From NCBI GenBank assembly GCA_963730165.1, contig CAVSQS010000002.1, forward strand, positions 62,001-126,000: 64,000 bases of DNA. The letters run 5' to 3'. How positions within the stretch are numbered: the stretch's first letter is position 1; every line of letters begins with the position of its first letter. The notes beneath the pieces are model-generated. The model was given only the letters and a program-made list of their open reading frames with translations, was not told the origin of the DNA and searched no databases. The stretch is from DASSQJ01 sp963730165 (GTDB taxonomy: Bacteria; Actinomycetota; Actinomycetes; Actinomycetales; Dermatophilaceae). The position numbers and the translations under genes were made by a program. Shown here piece after piece: positions 60,563-64,000 of the stretch.

Positions 60563-61360
60563 TCAGGCGGTGCGGGCCTTCTCGCGACGGCCCGCGAGGA
60601 CCTGCCCGGCCACGACGACGACGAGGGCGACGAGGAACATCATCGTGCCGATGACGTTGACCTGGACCGGCGCCCCGCGCTGGGCCGCGCCCCAGACGTA
60701 CATGGGGAAGGTGATCGAGCTCGGGCTCGCGTTGAAGTTGGTGATGATGTAGTCGTCGAAGCTGAGCGAGAAGGCGAGCAGGGCACCGGCGAGGATGCCT
60801 GGGAACGCCAGCGGGAGGGTGACCCGCATGAACGTCTGGGTCGGGTTGGCCCCGAGGTCGGCCGCTGCCTCCTCCAGCCGCGGGTCGAGCGTCGCGACCC
60901 GCGCCTTGACGGCGACGACGACGAAGCTGATGCAGAACATGATGTGGGCGATGGTGACCGCGAGCTGACCCGAGGGCACGCCCATCATGAGGAAGAGCGT
61001 CAGCAGGCTCGAGCCCATGACGACCTCGGGGGTGGCCATCGGCATGAAGATGAGCAGGTTCGTCCCGGCGCGGCCGCGGAAGCGGTAGCGGCCGAGGGCG
61101 AAGGCGATCATCGCGCCGAGCACCGTGGCGGTGAGCGAGGCGATCAGCCCGATCTTCAGCGACAGCCCGAGGGAGTCGCAGATGCCCGGGGCGCCGCACG
61201 GGTTGGCCCACGCCTCGGTCGAGAACTCGGTCCACGTGTAGTTGTAGCGGCCCTTGGGGTTGTTGAAGGAGAAGAGCGCGACGATGACGTTCGGGATGAG
61301 CATGTAGGCGAGCACGGCGAGTGCCGCGAACATCAGCAGGTGCCGACGGAGCCAGGCCAT
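60563..61360 (-). CDS. potC: ABC transporter permease PotC-like (polyamine)
   Basis: 265-residue membrane protein with about six helices. The BPD inner-membrane signature is seen at EEAAADLGANPTQTFMRVTLPLAFPGILAGALLAFSLSFDDYII. N-terminal LRRHLLMFAALAVLAYMLIPNVIVALFSFN is typical of PotC. Starts 1 nt after the potB stop. Confidence 0.93.
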   Translation of the reverse strand: MAWLRRHLLMFAALAVLAYMLIPNVIVALFSFNNPKGRYNYTWTEFSTEAWANPCGAPGICDSLGLSLKIGLIASLTATVLGAMIAFALGRYRFRGRAGTNLLIFMPMATPEVVMGSSLLTLFLMMGVPSGQLAVTIAHIMFCISFVVVAVKARVATLDPRLEEAAADLGANPTQTFMRVTLPLAFPGILAGALLAFSLSFDDYIITNFNASPSSITFPMYVWGAAQRGAPVQVNVIGTMMFLVALVVVVAGQVLAGRREKARTA

Positions 61361-61361
61361 G

Positions 61362-62282
61362 TCAGACCAGCTCCTCGGTGCCGGCGCGCCGCACGTAGAA
61401 CGTGACGAGTCCGAGGATGAGGACGAGGAGGATGAACGACAGTGCAGCCGCGAGCGGGTAGTCCAGCACGCGGAGGAACTGGGTGTCGATGACCTGTCCG
61501 ATCATCACCGTCTGGGTGTTCCCCAGGAGCCGGGAGTTGATGAAGTCACCGGCCGCCGGGATGAAGGTGAGCAGGGTTCCCGCGACGACGCCGGGCAGCG
61601 ACATCGGCCACGTGACGTACCGGAAGGCCTGTGCCGGTGAGGCGTAGAGGTCGCCGGCGGCCTCGACGAGCCGCGGGTCGAGCCGGTCGAGGGAGGAGAA
61701 GAGCGGCAGGATCATGAACGGGAGGAAGTTGTAGGTGAGGCCGGCGATGACGGCGAACTTCGACGAGAGCAGGGTGTCGTTGTTGATCAGCCCGAGGAAC
61801 TGGAGCACGTCGGTGATGTGCAGGGCCTGCGCCAGGCCGGTCACCGGGCCGGTGTCGGAGAGGATCGTGCGCCAGGCGAGCGTGCGGATGAGGAAGCTCG
61901 TGAAGAACGGCGCGATGACGAGCACGAGCATGACGTTCTTCCACCGCCCGGCCTTCTGCGCGATGAAGTACGAGAGCGGGTAGGCCAGCAGGAGGGTGAG
62001 CAGCGTCGCGGCGCCGGCGTAGCCGATCGAGCGCAGCAGGTGCGGCCAGTACTTCTGGAGCGCCTCCGCGTAGATCGCCACGTTGCCCGTGAAGGTGTAC
62101 CCGTCGTAGACGTTGCCCGTCTGCAGCGACTGCGAGAACAGCGTCACCATCGGCGCCGCGAAGAACACGAGCAGCCAGAGCAGGCCGGGGACGAGCAGGG
62201 CGTACGGGACCCAGTTGCGGCGGGGCCGGCGGCTGGGAGCGACGGTCGTCGCGCCGCCGCCGAGCCGGGCGGCCTCAGCCAT
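61362..62282 (-). CDS. potB: ABC transporter permease PotB-like (polyamine)
   Basis: 306-residue permease with about six helices. WVPYALLVPGLLWLLVFFAAPMVTLFSQSLQ begins the first helix, and RLVEAAGDLYASPAQAFRYVTWPMSLPGVVAG carries the coupling EAA loop. Overlaps the potA 3' end by 8 bp. Confidence 0.93.
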   Translation of the reverse strand: MAEAARLGGGATTVAPSRRPRRNWVPYALLVPGLLWLLVFFAAPMVTLFSQSLQTGNVYDGYTFTGNVAIYAEALQKYWPHLLRSIGYAGAATLLTLLLAYPLSYFIAQKAGRWKNVMLVLVIAPFFTSFLIRTLAWRTILSDTGPVTGLAQALHITDVLQFLGLINNDTLLSSKFAVIAGLTYNFLPFMILPLFSSLDRLDPRLVEAAGDLYASPAQAFRYVTWPMSLPGVVAGTLLTFIPAAGDFINSRLLGNTQTVMIGQVIDTQFLRVLDYPLAAALSFILLVLILGLVTFYVRRAGTEELV

Positions 62283-63390
62283 CTGCGGCCTCTTCCATGC
62301 CGGCGTGGTCGTCCTGGGCGGCGTCGAGGACGAACTCGCGGCCGGGCTCCCACGACAGGGTGACGTGCTCGCCGAGACGGGCCCGGGCCGAGCCGTCGTT
62401 CTGCTGGACGACGACGACGTCGCTGCCCCACGGCATCCGGACGAGGTACTGCGTCGCGACCCCGGTGAACGAGGCGTCGACGACCGCCCCGGCCAGCCGG
62501 TTCCGGCCGCCGCCCTCGCCGAGGGTCAGCTTCTCGGGACGCACGCCGAGCCACACGTCGGTGAGCCCGGCCGGGACCTTCTCGGCCGCCACCGCGACCT
62601 CGTGGCCCTGGACGTCGGCCGTGAGGACGCCGCCGTCGCCCCCGCCGGTGACCCGGGCCCGCAGGAGGTTGGACTGGCCGAGGAAGTTCGCGACGAAGGT
62701 CGACGTCGGCTTCTCGTAGAGGGTGGACGGGTCGGCGAGCTGCTCCATGTGGCCGGCGTTCATCACCGCGATGTGGTCGGCCATGGTCATGGCCTCCTCC
62801 TGGTCGTGCGTGACGTGGATGAACGTCAGCCCGACCTCCTGCTGGATCCGCTTGAGCTCGATCTGCATCTGGCGACGCAGCTTGAGGTCGAGGGCGCCGA
62901 GCGGCTCGTCGAGGAGGAGGACGTCGGGGCGGTTGACGAGGGCCCGGGCCAGGGCGACACGCTGCTGCATCCCACCGGAGAGCTGGTTCGGGCGCTTTCC
63001 ACCGGCATGGCCGAGCTCGACGAGCTCGAGCGCCTCCTGCGCCTTGCGCTTGGCCTCCTTGTCGCCCTTGCGCTTCAGGCCGAACATCACGTTGTCGATC
63101 ACCGTCATGTGCGGGAAGAGCGCGTAGGACTGGAAGACCGTGTTGACGTTGCGCCGGAAGGCCCGGGTCGACGTGATGTCGGTCTCGCCGATGAAGATCT
63201 GCCCGGCCGTGGGCTCCTCGAGGCCCGCGACCATCCGCAGGGTCGTCGTCTTGCCGCAGCCCGACGGCCCCAGCAGGGCGAAGAAGGACCCTTGCGGGAT
63301 CGTCAGGTCGAGGGGGTGCACGGCGGTGAAGTCACCGAAGGTCTTGGTCAGACCGACCAGCCGGAGGTCCCCGGCGCCGTAGTCGGCCAT
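62275..63390 (-). CDS. potA: ABC transporter ATP-binding protein PotA-like (polyamine)
   Basis: 371 residues. Walker A GPSGCGKTTT at 41-50, Q-loop QSYALFPHMTV, signature LSGGMQQRVALARAL, Walker B VLLLDEPLGALD, and a C-terminal TOBE domain of the CUT1/POT type. Shares one base with the potD stop (TGATG). Confidence 0.95.
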   Translation of the reverse strand: MADYGAGDLRLVGLTKTFGDFTAVHPLDLTIPQGSFFALLGPSGCGKTTTLRMVAGLEEPTAGQIFIGETDITSTRAFRRNVNTVFQSYALFPHMTVIDNVMFGLKRKGDKEAKRKAQEALELVELGHAGGKRPNQLSGGMQQRVALARALVNRPDVLLLDEPLGALDLKLRRQMQIELKRIQQEVGLTFIHVTHDQEEAMTMADHIAVMNAGHMEQLADPSTLYEKPTSTFVANFLGQSNLLRARVTGGGDGGVLTADVQGHEVAVAAEKVPAGLTDVWLGVRPEKLTLGEGGGRNRLAGAVVDASFTGVATQYLVRMPWGSDVVVVQQNDGSARARLGEHVTLSWEPGREFVLDAAQDDHAGMEEAADG

Positions 63391-64000
63391 CAGGAGGCCG
63401 TGAGGTCCGCGTAGGCGCTGCTGAACTGCTGCTCCTCCTCGTTGGTCAGGCCGCGGAAGACGTGCGCCCGCGCGAGGACCGCGTCGGTGGGGACGATCAG
63501 CTCGTTGTTCGCCAGCTCGGGGTCGATCTTGGCGAGCTCCTCCTTGGTGCCCTTGACCGGCGGGATGTAGTTGACCCACGCCTCGACCTCGGCCATGACC
63601 GCCGGCTGGTAGTAGTAGTTGATGAGCAGCTCGGCGTTCTTCTTGTGCTTCGCCAGCGCCGGGATGACGAAGTTGTCGGACCACAGGGTGAACCCGGCCT
63701 CCGGCAAGGCGTAGCCGACCTTGTCGTTCTCGAACTGGAGCTGGACCACGTCACCGGTCCACGCGACGCAGGCGGCGATGTCGCCCTTGGTGAGCCCGTC
63801 GGTGTAGTCGTTCCCGGTGAAGCCCTTGAGCTGGCCGGCGTCCTTGGCCTTCTGGATCATCGCGATCGCCTGGTCGAAGTCGTCGGCCGTGAAGGACTCG
63901 ATGGCCTTGCCCTGCTCGAGCAGGACCAGGCCCACGGTGTCGCGCATCTCGGTCAGCAGGGTCACCTTGCCCTTGAGGGCGGGGTCGGTGAGCAGCTGGG
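63390..64000 (-). CDS. potD: Polyamine ABC transporter substrate-binding protein PotD-like (5' part missing)
   Basis: The C-terminal ~203 residues of a periplasmic-binding-protein-fold receptor; the start is beyond position 64000. Seen here: GKVTLLTEMRDTVGLVLL, AACVAWTGDVVQLQFENDKVGYALPEAGFTLWSDNFVIP, AELLINYYYQPAVMAEVEAWVNYIPPV and LTNEEEQQFSSAYADL, which match PotD/PotF. It should capture putrescine or spermidine outside the membrane. Confidence 0.93.
   Translation of the reverse strand, partial: QLLTDPALKGKVTLLTEMRDTVGLVLLEQGKAIESFTADDFDQAIAMIQKAKDAGQLKGFTGNDYTDGLTKGDIAACVAWTGDVVQLQFENDKVGYALPEAGFTLWSDNFVIPALAKHKKNAELLINYYYQPAVMAEVEAWVNYIPPVKGTKEELAKIDPELANNELIVPTDAVLARAHVFRGLTNEEEQQFSSAYADLTAS

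Noticed and set aside
57138..60752. 1200-codon plus-strand open frame opposite gabD and saccharopine-dehydrogenase-like gene
   Set aside because: Antisense shadow caused by high GC at third positions; the minus-strand reading gives clear enzyme motifs.

Overview
This is a 64 kb chromosomal segment from a very GC-rich actinobacterium, most likely order Micrococcales and plausibly family Intrasporangiaceae. The evidence is conserved actinobacterial gene order (rsfS-nadD, proA/proB-obgE-rpmA-rplU-rne, rimP-nusA-ylxR-infB and rbfA-truB-ribF, dxr-rseP-ispG-GNAT-proS), frequent GTG starts, many 4-bp GTGA/ATGA overlaps, and a recurring promoter design in which a TANNNT hexamer ends 6-7 nt before the start codon (leaderless mRNAs). 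The family assignment is inference. No tRNA, rRNA, CRISPR array, insertion sequence or prophage was recognised.

Layout. 1-1499 (minus): phosphatase (cut by the window edge), RsfS, NadD and a small membrane protein. 1500-2066: non-coding stretch with DnaA-box-like repeats and a strong hairpin. 2067-5351: GT2 glycosyltransferase (+), proA (-), pdxY (+). 5373-6090: three gene remnants (cupin, TetR, alpha/beta hydrolase). 6148-14189: NTF2/SnoaL-like membrane protein, then minus-strand amidohydrolase, proB, obgE, rpmA, rplU and rne. 14305-21365: the DUF2344 / radical-SAM pair, split by an aminotransferase, then a disulfide oxidoreductase and a PCMT-like methyltransferase. 21387-24518: acyl-CoA synthetase and a solitary rodA. 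24559-34738 (minus): translation block ribF-truB-rbfA ... infB-ylxR-nusA-rimP, interrupted at 27018-29906 by a plus-strand copper/haem-peroxidase island and an 89-bp tandem repeat array. 34836-38685 (+): ferritin-like lipoprotein, antibiotic-kinase homologue, DUF255 protein. 38927-42415 (minus): secreted Cys-rich protein and a three-gene flavin electron-transfer module. 42543-44470: amylosucrase-like gene with a frameshift. 44552-55313: TauE/SafE, HAD, proS, second TauE/SafE behind a CsoR/CstR-like operator, two GNATs, ispG, coiled-coil protein, rseP, dxr. 55349-57577: SARP-type regulator, two DUF1059 mini-proteins, solo DnaB-C-like ATPase. 57660-64000 (minus): polyamine uptake and catabolism operon (potD-potA-potB-potC, saccharopine-dehydrogenase-like, gabD).

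How the genes work together. Most of the window is housekeeping: ribosome assembly, RNA decay, translation initiation, proline and isoprenoid synthesis, NAD, riboflavin and B6 metabolism. Accessory modules are slotted between conserved blocks. The most interesting are the ferric-reductase-like / FMN-binding / ApbE set, which looks like a membrane-to-outside flavin electron conduit with a Ser/Gly spacer, and the 89-bp hairpin-rich repeats that end inside the infB stop region. Two functional genes (copper chaperone PCuAC, amylosucrase) carry single-base frameshifts that could be real decay or assembly errors.
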